Source: DATLLJ01 sp965229885
GTDB taxonomy: Bacteria; Acidobacteriota; Vicinamibacteria; Vicinamibacterales; CAVVIG01
Direction of reading: 5' to 3'
NCBI GenBank assembly: GCA_965229885.1
Contig: CBDDJX010000003.1
Coordinates: 1,984,001-2,048,000 of the forward strand
Length of the DNA stretch: 64,000 nucleotides
Shown here: positions 34,149 through 42,608 of the stretch, piece after piece
Position numbering within the stretch: position 1 is the stretch's first letter
How the letters are laid out: the number at the start of each line of letters is the position of its first letter
The notes under the pieces: model-generated
What the model was told of the DNA's origin: nothing
Databases searched by the model: none
The model's input: only the letters and a program-made list of their open reading frames with translations
Program-made: the position numbers and the translations under genes

Positions 34149-35669
34149 TTACTCCTTACGCGGCCAGAGCGGTCCATCCAGGGCGAGCACACGCTCGCCA
34201 TCGGCCCGCCAACAGCCGTCGCGGTCCCAGTTGAGTTTGTCGAATCGATCGGCGGAAGCGCCGACACGTCTGAGAATCTCTGTAGCCGAGCTCGGCATCA
34301 CCGGCGACAACAGTACGGCCGCGAGCCGGATGGCTTCCGCCGAATCGAACAGCACCTGCGACACGTGACCGGCCGCCGAGGGATCTTTCGCGAGCGCCCA
34401 CGGAGAGGTCGCTGCGATGAACTCGTTGGTGGCGTCGATCAGGCGGTACGCGGCCGCCGCGGCCTCGTGGATGGCAAAGGTCTCCATCGCCCGCGTGTAG
34501 TCCGCGACGACCTGCCCGCCGAGCCGCACCAAACGATCGGATGGTCCCGCGGCCGGCGTCAGCCTGCCGTTTCGATACCGGTGCGCCATCGTCACCACCC
34601 GGCTCACGAGATTGCCGAGGTTGTTGGCCAGGTCGGTGTTATACCGCTCGTCGTAGCGCTCCCAGGTGAAATCGCCGTCGCCGCCGAACGCAATCTCCTT
34701 CATGAGGAACAGGCGCAGCGGATCGGCGCCAAACCGATCCGCCGCCTCGATCGGATCGATGGCAGTGCCGAGCGATTTGCTCATGCGCTGACCGCGGAAG
34801 GTCATGAATCCGTGGCCGAATACCTGTCGCGGCAGCGGCAACCCGGCGCTCATCAGCATCGCGGGCCAGATCACCGTATGAAATCGCGTGATGTCCTTGC
34901 CGACGACGTGCAAATCGGCGGGCCACCACTTCTCGAAGAGCCCCTCGTCGCTTCCCAACCCGACCGCCGATGCGTAGTTGATCAAGGCGTCGAACCAGAC
35001 GTACACGACGCTCGACGGATCGAACGGCAACGGGATGCCCCACGCCTGACCGGCGCGGCTCACCGAGATGTCCTCGAGACCGCCTTCGAGCAGGCGCAGG
35101 ATCTCGTTGCGGCGTTCGTCAGGCTGCAGGAACGTCGGATGACCTCGGAAGTGTTCGAGCAGCGGCTGCTGATATTTCGACAGGCGGAAGAAGAAGTTCT
35201 TTTCCCGTATCCACTGGGGCGCCGTCGTCGGATGGACTGGACAGCGGCCGTCGATGAGATCTTTTTCCTGCTTGAAGGCCTCGCAGCCGACGCAGTACCA
35301 CCCCTCGTACACCCCCTCGTAGATATCGCCGGCCTCGTAGATGCGCTGGGCCAGCGCCGTCACGCCGGCCTTGTGGCGCGGCTCCGTCGTGCGGATGAAA
35401 TCGTCGAACGACACGTCAAGACGCTGCCATGTTCGACGGAACTCCTGCTCCATCTGATCGCAGTACGCCAGCGGAGTCAGTCCTTCCTCGGAGGCCTTCT
35501 TGGACACGTTCTGCGAGTGCTCGTCGTTGCCCATCACAAAGCGCGTATCGACGCCGCGCAGCCGCTTGTAGCGCGCGATGACGTCGGCGGCGATCTTTTC
35601 GTAGGCCGTTCCGAGATGGGGGCGGCTGTTGACGTAGTCGATGGCCGTGGTGAGATAGAAACGACTCAC
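34149..35669 (-). CDS. metG: Methionyl-tRNA synthetase, catalytic and anticodon domains
   Basis: The 506-aa class Ia synthetase charges tRNA-Met. The start is a GTG at 35669, in a four-base overlap with the larC stop. Motifs: TTAIDYVNSRPHLGTAYEKI (HIGH-equivalent PHLG), a single zinc-type knuckle (WYCVGCEAF, then DGRCPVH), VYVWFDALINY and KMSKS-equivalent RMSKSLG. The C-terminal part is the helical anticodon-binding domain (RYNTDLANNLGNLVSRVVTM). The usual C-terminal OB fold is missing from the chain and follows as a separate gene. Confidence 0.95.
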   Translation of the reverse strand: MSRFYLTTAIDYVNSRPHLGTAYEKIAADVIARYKRLRGVDTRFVMGNDEHSQNVSKKASEEGLTPLAYCDQMEQEFRRTWQRLDVSFDDFIRTTEPRHKAGVTALAQRIYEAGDIYEGVYEGWYCVGCEAFKQEKDLIDGRCPVHPTTAPQWIREKNFFFRLSKYQQPLLEHFRGHPTFLQPDERRNEILRLLEGGLEDISVSRAGQAWGIPLPFDPSSVVYVWFDALINYASAVGLGSDEGLFEKWWPADLHVVGKDITRFHTVIWPAMLMSAGLPLPRQVFGHGFMTFRGQRMSKSLGTAIDPIEAADRFGADPLRLFLMKEIAFGGDGDFTWERYDERYNTDLANNLGNLVSRVVTMAHRYRNGRLTPAAGPSDRLVRLGGQVVADYTRAMETFAIHEAAAAAYRLIDATNEFIAATSPWALAKDPSAAGHVSQVLFDSAEAIRLAAVLLSPVMPSSATEILRRVGASADRFDKLNWDRDGCWRADGERVLALDGPLWPRKE

Positions 35670-36874
35670 GAGCGGCTGGCGCTGTACGCCGAAACGGCCA
35701 GGGCTTGAACTTCCTTGACGGAGAGATTCTTCGCCGCGGCCAGCTTCGTGCAATCGTCGAATTCGGGGACGGCGTTCAGCACGCGGCCATCGCGACGCGC
35801 CACCTTGAACCGGACGGCGCCGAGCGGAGTCTCGACGGTGACGATCTCCCGGTCCAGACACTCGCGCGCGACGTCCGAGTGGCGCAGCCCGATGGTCGTC
35901 GTCTCGCGGAAAATGATGTCTGACATCTGGCCAAGTCGCTCGGGAGCGGCGATGACCGTCAGGAGCGTGCCCGGCCGATTCTTCTTCATCTGCACCGGCA
36001 CATAGAACACCTCGAGCGCGCCAGCGGCGTACAGCTGGTCCATGACGACGCCGAAGATCTGCGGGTTCATGTCGTCGATCTCGCATTCGACGACGGTGAC
36101 GCGTTCGGTCCGCGCGGCCGCCGCGGCGCGTCCGATCAGCACGCGCAGCACATTCGGCGTCGTCGGATCGTCGCGCTCGCCGGCTCCGTATCCGACGCGC
36201 TCGATGCTCATTGGGGGAACCGGACCGAACGACCCGGCGTACGAGGTGACGATCAGCGCGCCCGTCGGCGTCACGAGCTCCTGCTGCACCGTCCCCGCAT
36301 AGACGGGCGCGTCGCCGAGCAGCTGGACGGTCGCCGGCGCCGGCACAGGGAACAAGCCGTGAGCCGACTGCACCATGCCGCCGCCCACGTTGAGCGGCGA
36401 GCAGACGATGTGGTCAGCGCCGGCCCACTCGAGGGCGAACACGATGCCGACGATGTCGATGATCGAGTCGAGGGCGCCGACCTCGTGAAGATGCACCTTC
36501 TCCACCGGCATCTGGTGGATTCCGGCTTCGACTTCGGCCAGGCGCTGAAACATGCGCTTCGCGCGATCGCGGCCCGCAGCCGACAACGCGGACTGGTCAA
36601 TGAGTGTGAAGATCGCCGATAGATGCCTATGCGGGTGCCGCGTGCCGTGCTGGGCGCCGTGTGCCGGGTGCTCCCCCTGTTCGCGCACCGTGAACTTCGT
36701 CGCCGACACGCCGCCGCGCAGAACACGCTCGGCGCCGACGTCAAAGCCCGATACGGCGAGGCTCCCGAGCGCGCCCTTCAGGTCATCGAGCGGCAGACCG
36801 GCATCGAGCATCGCGCCAAGCGCCATGTCGCCGGAGATCCCTGAGAAGCAGTCGAAGTAGAGAATGCGAGGCAT
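35666..36874 (-). CDS. larC: LarC, nickel-insertion protein of the nickel-pincer cofactor pathway
   Basis: The 402-aa protein begins with the family signature RILYFDCFSGISGDMALGAM, has a His-rich stretch (GEHPAHGAQHGTRHPHRH, about 67-84) suited to nickel binding, then HLHEVGALDSIIDIVG, ELVTPTGALIVTSYAG and the C-terminal ferredoxin-like part (VVECEIDDMNPQIFGVVMDQ). It inserts Ni into the P2TMN cofactor used by lactate racemase-type enzymes. No larA, larB or larE was seen in the window, as is common for scattered lar genes. It overlaps metG by four bases. Confidence 0.93.
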   Translation of the reverse strand: MPRILYFDCFSGISGDMALGAMLDAGLPLDDLKGALGSLAVSGFDVGAERVLRGGVSATKFTVREQGEHPAHGAQHGTRHPHRHLSAIFTLIDQSALSAAGRDRAKRMFQRLAEVEAGIHQMPVEKVHLHEVGALDSIIDIVGIVFALEWAGADHIVCSPLNVGGGMVQSAHGLFPVPAPATVQLLGDAPVYAGTVQQELVTPTGALIVTSYAGSFGPVPPMSIERVGYGAGERDDPTTPNVLRVLIGRAAAAARTERVTVVECEIDDMNPQIFGVVMDQLYAAGALEVFYVPVQMKKNRPGTLLTVIAAPERLGQMSDIIFRETTTIGLRHSDVARECLDREIVTVETPLGAVRFKVARRDGRVLNAVPEFDDCTKLAAAKNLSVKEVQALAVSAYSASRS

Positions 36875-36887
36875 CGGGGCTACGGGC

Positions 36888-37412
36888 CTAAATCTGTCCC
36901 ATCTCCTTGAAACTGCAATACCGCACGTCGCCGAGAATCATGTGATCGACCACGTCGATTCCCATCAACACGCCGGCCGCGACAAGCCGGCGCGTCATCT
37001 CCACATCGTCGGGACTCGGGGTGGGATCGCCGGACGGATGATTATGGAACACGACGAGCGCCGCGGCCCCGCCGAGCGTGGCCTCGCGAAATACGTCGCG
37101 CGGCTCGATGCTGGTGCTGTTCAGCGTGCCGACTGTGAGCACCGCTGTTCTCAGCACCCGATGCCTGGTGTCCAGCAGCACGACGCCGAACTGCTCCACG
37201 GCGGCGACGACCCGCGCGGCGCGTGCGGGCCCGATGCCCGTCACTCGTGCCAAGTCGTCGCATCGGGCCTGAACGAGTCCGTGTAGTCCACCACGCGCCG
37301 TCAGCAGCTCATTCGCGACGCCGAGCGCGACGAGCTCGTTGTCACCCAGTGCCCGTGCGCCGTGTGCCAGCAGCTTCTCGCGCGGGCGGTCGCTGGGCGA
37401 CAGCTCTGTCAT
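36888..37412 (-). CDS. radC: RadC-like JAB-domain protein, shortened
   Basis: The 174-aa protein has RPREKLLAHGARALGDNELV at the N-terminus, an HhH (LARVTGIGPARAARVVAAVE) and a RadC-type JAMM segment (LLDTRHRVLRTAVLTVGTLN, FHNHPSGDPTPSPDDVEMTR, DHMILGDVRYCSFKEMG). Typical RadC proteins have about 220 residues. Relative to them, a short piece after ALGDNELVAL and about 35-45 residues between the HhH and the JAB core are missing, both in frame. The HxH(x)nS(x)nD metal motif is kept. It lies 13 bases before larC. The function of the family is still unclear. Confidence 0.88.
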   Translation of the reverse strand: MTELSPSDRPREKLLAHGARALGDNELVALGVANELLTARGGLHGLVQARCDDLARVTGIGPARAARVVAAVEQFGVVLLDTRHRVLRTAVLTVGTLNSTSIEPRDVFREATLGGAAALVVFHNHPSGDPTPSPDDVEMTRRLVAAGVLMGIDVVDHMILGDVRYCSFKEMGQI

Positions 37413-37514
37413 CGTACTACGCGGAGGCCGGACTGCAAAAAGCGCGCGCAGCCGCCAACGTCGGCAGGCGCCCGCGACACGCTCTGGCGTGGGAAAAATC
37501 TGACTGGCGGGCCG

Positions 37515-38387
37515 CTAGGCGGTACGAATAATCTGCCGCAGCCAGTCGCCGTCAAAGAGGACTTCGGCCCATCCGGTCAGGTAGACGGAGTCGTCGAGCC
37601 ACTCGACGCGCTGCGCCCCGCCCGGCGCGATGACCTCGGCCTGCCGGCTCGCGCCGCCAAAGGCGGCGGCGGCCACAAGGGCCGCGCACGACCCCGTCCC
37701 CGACGAACACGTCGGCCCGACTCCCCGCTCCCAGATCAGGATCCGGACGACCTGCGGGCTCTCGACCTGCGCGAATTCGATGTTCGTCCCGGCGGGAAAC
37801 ATCTCGTGGTGTTCGAGCGAGCTGCCGAGGCGCGCAAAGCGCTCGCGGTCGGGCAGCGGCCCGAGCAGCACGGCCTGCGGGTTCCCGAAATCCATCACGG
37901 CAATCCGCAGCGTGTCGCCCCCGGTGGTGATCGTGGTTTGTCGAAGATCGCGCGGCAACCCCATGGCTGTACGGAATGTCTGACGGGCCCCCTGCGCCTC
38001 TGGCCGGGCCGTACGCGTCAGGTGTTTGGCGCCGGCCTCGGTGTGGATCGTCACGGTGTCGCGGTCCGGGGCCAAGCCATTCCGCAACAAGATGGCCCCG
38101 AGCGCGCGCACCCCGTTCCCCGACACTTCCACCCGGCTGCCGTCGGCGTTGAAGAGCACCATCGCGGCGCCGTCTGGCGTCGGCTCGAACACGATCAAGC
38201 CGTCGCCGCCGATGCCCGTGTGACGGTCGCACAACTCGCGGGCGAGCGCGTCAAGATCACCAGCCCCGTCAGTCACGCCCGGCCCGCCCGGCCCACCAAG
38301 CCCACCAGGGCGAACGCCTCCGGCGGCGTCCTTTCGCACGTAAATGAAGTCGTTGCCGTAGGCATGCGCTTTCGTGAACTTGATCAT
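37515..38387 (-). CDS. dapF: Diaminopimelate epimerase DapF, both catalytic Cys positions replaced by Ser
   Basis: The 290-aa protein has the DapF fold: KAHAYGNDFIYV at the N-terminus, HTGIGGDGLIVFEP, NADGSRVEVSGNGVRALGA, MDFGNPQAVLLG, GTNIEFAQV and ERGVGPTCSSGTGSCAALVA. It interconverts LL- and meso-diaminopimelate for lysine and peptidoglycan. Family members normally have Cys directly before GNG and before GTG; here these are S89 and S229, although C227 is nearby. A Gly/Pro-rich insertion fills residues 24-38. It may be a naturally Ser-using lineage variant or a different PLP-independent isomerase of this superfamily. Confidence 0.88.
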   Translation of the reverse strand: MIKFTKAHAYGNDFIYVRKDAAGGVRPGGLGGPGGPGVTDGAGDLDALARELCDRHTGIGGDGLIVFEPTPDGAAMVLFNADGSRVEVSGNGVRALGAILLRNGLAPDRDTVTIHTEAGAKHLTRTARPEAQGARQTFRTAMGLPRDLRQTTITTGGDTLRIAVMDFGNPQAVLLGPLPDRERFARLGSSLEHHEMFPAGTNIEFAQVESPQVVRILIWERGVGPTCSSGTGSCAALVAAAAFGGASRQAEVIAPGGAQRVEWLDDSVYLTGWAEVLFDGDWLRQIIRTA

Positions 38388-38424
38388 CAGATCAGCGTAA
38401 CGCCGTTTTCGTCAAGGTGTAGCG

Positions 38425-38440
38425 CAGGTCTTTAGACCTG
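38425..38440. other. Small palindrome in the dapF upstream region
   Basis: CAGGTCT-tt-AGACCTG is a perfect 7-bp-stem hairpin between the dapF start and the convergent-side methyltransferase stop. The left half with its flank (gtagcgcaggtct) recurs at about 40906-40918, just after the glpD stop. It could be a terminator stem or a genome-wide repeat. No T-run follows, so a classical intrinsic terminator is not supported. Confidence 0.35.
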
Positions 38441-38483
38441 TCCGCACGTCGGGCCCACTCCGCGGTTTCTGCGTTAATCGTCG

Positions 38484-39248
38484 TCACTTTGTACAAAACG
38501 CGAGCAGGTGCCAGCCGAAGCGCCGCACAATGGGACGCGGCAGTCCGTTAAATGCGCCGACGAAGAGGCCGTTGTACAACGCGCCTTTCCAGCCGCCGTG
38601 GAGGCGCGACTTGACCGGAAAACGCTCAGGCACGATCCGCACGTCGCGGAACTTCCCGAGCAGCCGCCGGAACTCGCCGGCGCTGAGCTTGAGCAGCACC
38701 GGCGCATCGTCGTGCTCGAGGCCGACTTTCATCAGTTTCGAGAGTGCATTCAGCCACGAGATGCGGTTGTAGACCTGAAAGACCGCCTGGCCTCCCGGCT
38801 TCAGGACGCGGTAGCACTCGTTCACGAGCTGTTGCGGACTTGCGGTGTACTGGACGACGCCATGCGCGTAGACGAGGTCGAACGCGTCATCGGCAAACAG
38901 CAGGCGCTCAGCGTCGGCAACCTCAAAGCTCCCCGTGAGTCCCTGCTGCGAAAAGTTGGCCTGGGCGAGCGCGACGGCCGACTCCGTGAGATCGACGCCA
39001 GAGACCTCGGCGCCACCTCTGGCAAACCTCGCGAGGTCGACGCCGGCGCCGCAGCCGACTTCGAGCACCGCGCGGCCGCGCCAGCCGTCGAAGTCCACGA
39101 GCCGCAGCAGATGGTGAAGCTTTTCGAAGTGGTACTGATCGAGGTCGTCGAAGAAGCCGCGCGAGCCGACCGGATGCTGGGTGATCTCCAGATCGTGGAC
39201 GTGTCGCTCCCAATACTCGCGCACCTGGTCGATCGTCGCCACCGGCAA
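38484..39248 (-). CDS. Class I SAM-dependent methyltransferase
   Basis: The 254-aa protein starts at a TTG at 39248 (no other in-frame start precedes the conserved part). It has motif I (VLEVGCGAGVDLARFARGG, about 61-79), the acidic VSGVDLTESAV, FAVADAERL-like FEVADAERLLF and a motif IV region (FDLVYAHGVVQYTASPQQLV), then RVLKPGGQAVFQVYN. The C-terminal 90 residues are basic and hydrophobic, as in quinone or lipid methyltransferases. The substrate is unknown. It reads away from glpD, with only 20 bases between the two starts. Confidence 0.85.
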   Translation of the reverse strand: MPVATIDQVREYWERHVHDLEITQHPVGSRGFFDDLDQYHFEKLHHLLRLVDFDGWRGRAVLEVGCGAGVDLARFARGGAEVSGVDLTESAVALAQANFSQQGLTGSFEVADAERLLFADDAFDLVYAHGVVQYTASPQQLVNECYRVLKPGGQAVFQVYNRISWLNALSKLMKVGLEHDDAPVLLKLSAGEFRRLLGKFRDVRIVPERFPVKSRLHGGWKGALYNGLFVGAFNGLPRPIVRRFGWHLLAFCTK

Positions 39249-39250
39249 AC

Positions 39251-39256
39251 TATAAT
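39251..39256 (+). promoter_or_regulatory. Possible -10 box for glpD (TATAAT)
   Basis: A perfect TATAAT lies 13 bases before the glpD ATG at 39269 in the 20-base gap between divergent genes. A start site about 7 bases downstream would leave a leader of about 6 bases, nearly leaderless. No good -35 was found at the expected distance, so this may be chance in a short AT-rich gap. Confidence 0.3.
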
Positions 39257-39268
39257 CTACAACCTCCC

Positions 39269-40909
39269 ATGCAACGCGACGTTGACGCTTTGACCGGCCG
39301 AACCTTCGACCTTCTCGTCGTCGGCGGCGGCATCTACGGCCTCACCATCGCCTACGACGCCGCACAGCGCGGGCTCTCGGTGGCGCTCATCGAACGCGTC
39401 GATTTCGGCAGCGGGGCTTCGTTCAATCATCTCCGAACGATCCACGGCGGCCTGCGTTACCTTCAGACCCTCGACGTCGCGCGGGCGCGCGAATCGGTCG
39501 TCGAGCGGCGGATCGTGGCGACCATCGCGCCACACGCCGTTCGGCCGGTTCCTTTTGCGCTGCCGCTCTATCGGTCAATCACCAGAGGCATCACGGTGAT
39601 GCGCGCCGGGTTCATGCTGGACCGGCTCGTCGCGTTCGATCGCAATCGCGGCGTCGTCCCCTCGCATCAGTTGCCCGGCGGACGCGTGGTGTCCGGCGAC
39701 GCCCTTCGGCGCTTTCCCGGGCTGCACCGGCGTGGCGTGACCGGCGCCGCGGTCTGGTACGACTACGTAACGACCGAGGCCGATCGCCTGACGTTCTCTT
39801 TCGCCATCGCCGCGTCACAACACGGCGCCGTCCTGGTCAACCACGTCGAGGCGGTCGCACTCGTCGTGGACGGACGACGGGCAGTGGGCGTACGAGCCCG
39901 TAATGCCATCGGCGGACGCGAACTCGACATCACCGCGCGCGTGACGGTGAACGCCACCGCTGCCGCTGTGGACAGCCTGCTCGCGCCGGCCGGCGCGGCG
40001 CTCCGGATTCCAACGCTGAAGGTGATGAACCTCGTGACAGAGCGCGATGCCGGCGACGTAGCGCTCGGCGGGCGTACCGCCGCGGGACGGAGTCTATTTC
40101 TGGTCCCCTGGAGAGGCCGGGCGCTGTTCGGCACGTGGCAGGCCACGTCCCTCTGCGGTCCTGAGGAAACCGGCATCGTCGAAGCCGACGTCGTGGCGTT
40201 CATCCGCGAGATCAATGAGGCATTTCCATCGCTCGACTTGCGCCCTCAGGAGATCACGATGATCCACCGCGGCATCGTGCCGGCCGCGACGTCGAACGGC
40301 CGGATTTCGCTCGAAGGGCACGAGCACGTGCACGACCACGCTGGCAACGGCGCCAGGGGACTCGAGGGCCTCATGAGCGTCGTCGGCACCAAATACACAA
40401 CGGCGCGAGGGGTTGCCGAACGGGTGACGGATCGGGTGCTCACGAAGTTGAAGCAACACGCGGTGCCGTGCCGGACGGCGACCGTTGCTCTGCCCGGCGG
40501 CGACCTCAAGGATGTCGCGACGACGACTGCCGACGCCCGGCGGGACTACGGCGCCGGTCTGCCGAGCGACACGATTCCGCACCTCGTCGCGGCATACGGC
40601 TCGCGGTATAGCGAAGTTCTGGCGTTGTGCGAAGGCCAGCCCGACTTGAGCAGCCGGCTGGCTGAGGGTTCGCCGGTCATCGGGGCTGAACTGGTCTGGG
40701 CCGTTCGCCACGAGATGGCGGTGACACTGGCGGATGCGGTCATTCGCCGCACGCCTCTTGGCGCGCTCGGATATCCCGGCGATCTGGCGGTCGATCGGGC
40801 GGCCGATCTGGTCGCCGGCACACTCGGCTGGTCGCATGATCGCCAGCGGTCGGAAGTCGCGGCGCTCCGGCGTTTCTATTCGGCGATTTTCGCGCTGACC
40901 TCAGCGTAG
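39269..40909 (+). CDS. glpD: FAD-dependent glycerol-3-phosphate dehydrogenase
   Basis: The 546-aa flavoprotein oxidises glycerol-3-phosphate to dihydroxyacetone phosphate and feeds electrons to quinones at the membrane. It has the FAD dinucleotide-binding motif (FDLLVVGGGIYGLTIAYDAA, about 13-32), IERVDFGSGASFNHLRTIHG with GGLRYLQ, a substrate-domain WYDYVTTEADRLTFSFAIAA and the GlpD C-terminal helical domain (LVWAVRHEMAVTLADAVIRR, then T). Gene length is normal. It stands alone on the plus strand between minus-strand genes. Confidence 0.92.
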   Translation: MQRDVDALTGRTFDLLVVGGGIYGLTIAYDAAQRGLSVALIERVDFGSGASFNHLRTIHGGLRYLQTLDVARARESVVERRIVATIAPHAVRPVPFALPLYRSITRGITVMRAGFMLDRLVAFDRNRGVVPSHQLPGGRVVSGDALRRFPGLHRRGVTGAAVWYDYVTTEADRLTFSFAIAASQHGAVLVNHVEAVALVVDGRRAVGVRARNAIGGRELDITARVTVNATAAAVDSLLAPAGAALRIPTLKVMNLVTERDAGDVALGGRTAAGRSLFLVPWRGRALFGTWQATSLCGPEETGIVEADVVAFIREINEAFPSLDLRPQEITMIHRGIVPAATSNGRISLEGHEHVHDHAGNGARGLEGLMSVVGTKYTTARGVAERVTDRVLTKLKQHAVPCRTATVALPGGDLKDVATTTADARRDYGAGLPSDTIPHLVAAYGSRYSEVLALCEGQPDLSSRLAEGSPVIGAELVWAVRHEMAVTLADAVIRRTPLGALGYPGDLAVDRAADLVAGTLGWSHDRQRSEVAALRRFYSAIFALTSA

Positions 40910-40916
40910 CGCAGGT

Positions 40917-41768
40917 CTATGGCAGCGTGAACGCGTTGAAGACGTACGTGAATCCGGTCATGAAACCGATCGTCGGATCAATCGACGTCATGCCGACGAA
41001 CAATCCCCCATCGAGCCTGAGCGCTCCGTGCGTGTACCGCGTCCCGAATTTCAGAAGCCCGCGGCTCTCGGTGCCGGGGAACGGGCCGCCGCGGCGGGTC
41101 GACTGACGGCCGTTCACCTCTCCAACGAACTCGACTCGCTCGGTGAGGGCGCGGGCGAACGAGAGGCCGGAGGTCACGACATCGTTTTGTCGATCTCCTT
41201 TGGTCGGATCGGCGAGGATGGCGAATCCAAGATTGCCGACCACCCGGACGGATTGAATGGTCTTGGCGACGAGTAGCGACGTGAAGAAGTCGGTGGTATC
41301 GGTACCGAGCCCACTTTCGTTCGAGGCGCTTGGCAACTTCGTGGCAAAGCGGATGCCAATAGCAGGCCGTCCGGCCGTCTCGGAGACCAGCCGGATCTTG
41401 GTGCCGACGACGACGTCCTCGACGTCGTGCGTGCTGGTGCCGGTGACCGTCAGCGCCGAGGCGAGCGGCGCCGCGCTGTTGCGGCTCGTGATGGCCAACC
41501 GATTGTAGAAGCCGCCGTCGATCTGGATCTCCGCAATCGGGCTGATACCGACGCTGAAGCCGATTGTCGGCACGCGCCAGAGGTTCCCCTGCAAGCCTGA
41601 CACCTGATAGGTCTGATCGTGGCCGTAATCGAGCCCGCCTTCGACCAGCACGACGCCCGCGCCGATCGGTTCGGGATCTTCGGTGAGGAGCGGACGTTGC
41701 TGCGCGTCGGCGGGACGTGCGCAGGCCGCGGCCATGACCGCGGCGACGATGAAACGACGTGTGTGCAA
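40917..41768 (-). CDS. Outer-membrane beta-barrel-like protein
   Basis: The 283-aa protein has a signal peptide (RRFIVAAVMAAACARPADAQ). It then shows alternating beta-strand patterns: VLVEGGLDYGHDQTYQVSGL, WRVPTIGFSVGISPIAEIQI, GGFYNRLAIT, KIRLVSETAGRPAIGIRFAT, VRVVGNLGFAIL, LKFGTRYTHGALRLDGGLFV. It ends with FTYVFNAFTLP, an aromatic near the C-terminus as in outer-membrane proteins. Ser/Thr-rich loops lie at 95-110. It resembles uncharacterised transporter-like barrel proteins. No specific function can be given. Confidence 0.65.
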   Translation of the reverse strand: MHTRRFIVAAVMAAACARPADAQQRPLLTEDPEPIGAGVVLVEGGLDYGHDQTYQVSGLQGNLWRVPTIGFSVGISPIAEIQIDGGFYNRLAITSRNSAAPLASALTVTGTSTHDVEDVVVGTKIRLVSETAGRPAIGIRFATKLPSASNESGLGTDTTDFFTSLLVAKTIQSVRVVGNLGFAILADPTKGDRQNDVVTSGLSFARALTERVEFVGEVNGRQSTRRGGPFPGTESRGLLKFGTRYTHGALRLDGGLFVGMTSIDPTIGFMTGFTYVFNAFTLP

Positions 41769-41777
41769 GAGTGATCC

Positions 41778-42569
41778 TTAGGCTGTGACAGCCATCCTGG
41801 CGCGCAGTTCGGCTGGCGGGTTGAGGCGTATATCCAGGAGATGCCGTGGCGCGACGTTGCCGAGCGCCTTTAGCATCGACTGCTTCACGCCGGGATGCTC
41901 GGTCTCGAGCTCGATCAGGAGCCGCTTGGCGCGCTGCCGCTGCAGGCCGAGGTCGCCGCACGCAGGACAACAGCAGCCGATGATCGGCAGCTCGGATTCC
42001 TTCGCGTATGCGCGCGCTTCGTCCTCCCCGACGTACACGAGAGGCCGGATCACCACGTGGGCGCCGTCGTCGGACACGAGCTTGGGCGGCATCGCCTTCA
42101 GCGCGCCGGCAAAGAACAGATTCAGCAGCAGCGTTTCGATGAAGTCGTCGGCATGATGGCCGAGCGCGATCTTTGTCGCGCCGATTTCTTTCGCGACGCG
42201 GTACAGCACGCCCCGCCGGAGCCGCGCGCAGAGCGAGCACGGCGTCTGGGCGGCATCGAGAATGTCCTCGATCAGCTGGCCGATGCCGGTGTGCTCGATC
42301 CGGTATTCCCAGCCGCGCGCCTCGCACGTGCGCGCGATGAGGTCGTGCTTGTACTCCTTGTAGCCGGAATCGACCGTGACGGCGACGAGAGAAAAGCGTA
42401 CCGGCGCGCGCTGTCGCATGACGTCCAGGATCTGAAGAAGCGCCCAGCTGTCCTTGCCGCCGGAGAGGCCGACCATGACGCGATCGCCGTCCTCGATCAT
42501 CTGGTAGTCGACGACGGCCCTGGTCGTTTTCTTCGCCAGGCGCGTTTCGAGCTCGCTGCGATAGGCCAT
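41778..42569 (-). CDS. ttcA: tRNA 2-thiocytidine(32) synthetase TtcA
   Basis: The 263-aa PP-loop ATPase thiolates C32 of tRNA using an iron-sulfur cluster. The PP-loop is VGLSGGKDSWALL (about 33-45), followed by TVDSGYKEYKHD, the cluster Cys pair CSLCARLRRG, ATKIALGHHADDFIETLLLN and the third Cys region CCCPACGDLGLQRQRAKRLL. These match TtcA and distinguish it from TilS. The gene lies ten bases before the barrel-protein gene on the same strand. Confidence 0.92.
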   Translation of the reverse strand: MAYRSELETRLAKKTTRAVVDYQMIEDGDRVMVGLSGGKDSWALLQILDVMRQRAPVRFSLVAVTVDSGYKEYKHDLIARTCEARGWEYRIEHTGIGQLIEDILDAAQTPCSLCARLRRGVLYRVAKEIGATKIALGHHADDFIETLLLNLFFAGALKAMPPKLVSDDGAHVVIRPLVYVGEDEARAYAKESELPIIGCCCPACGDLGLQRQRAKRLLIELETEHPGVKQSMLKALGNVAPRHLLDIRLNPPAELRARMAVTA

Positions 42570-42608
42570 AGGGTTGATTCTAAACGATGACTCTGAGGAT
42601 GTGACGAC

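Noticed and set aside
33705..35708. 667-codon open frame on the plus strand
   Set aside because: It is antisense to metG and the tRNA-binding domain gene, whose catalytic motifs are unambiguous.
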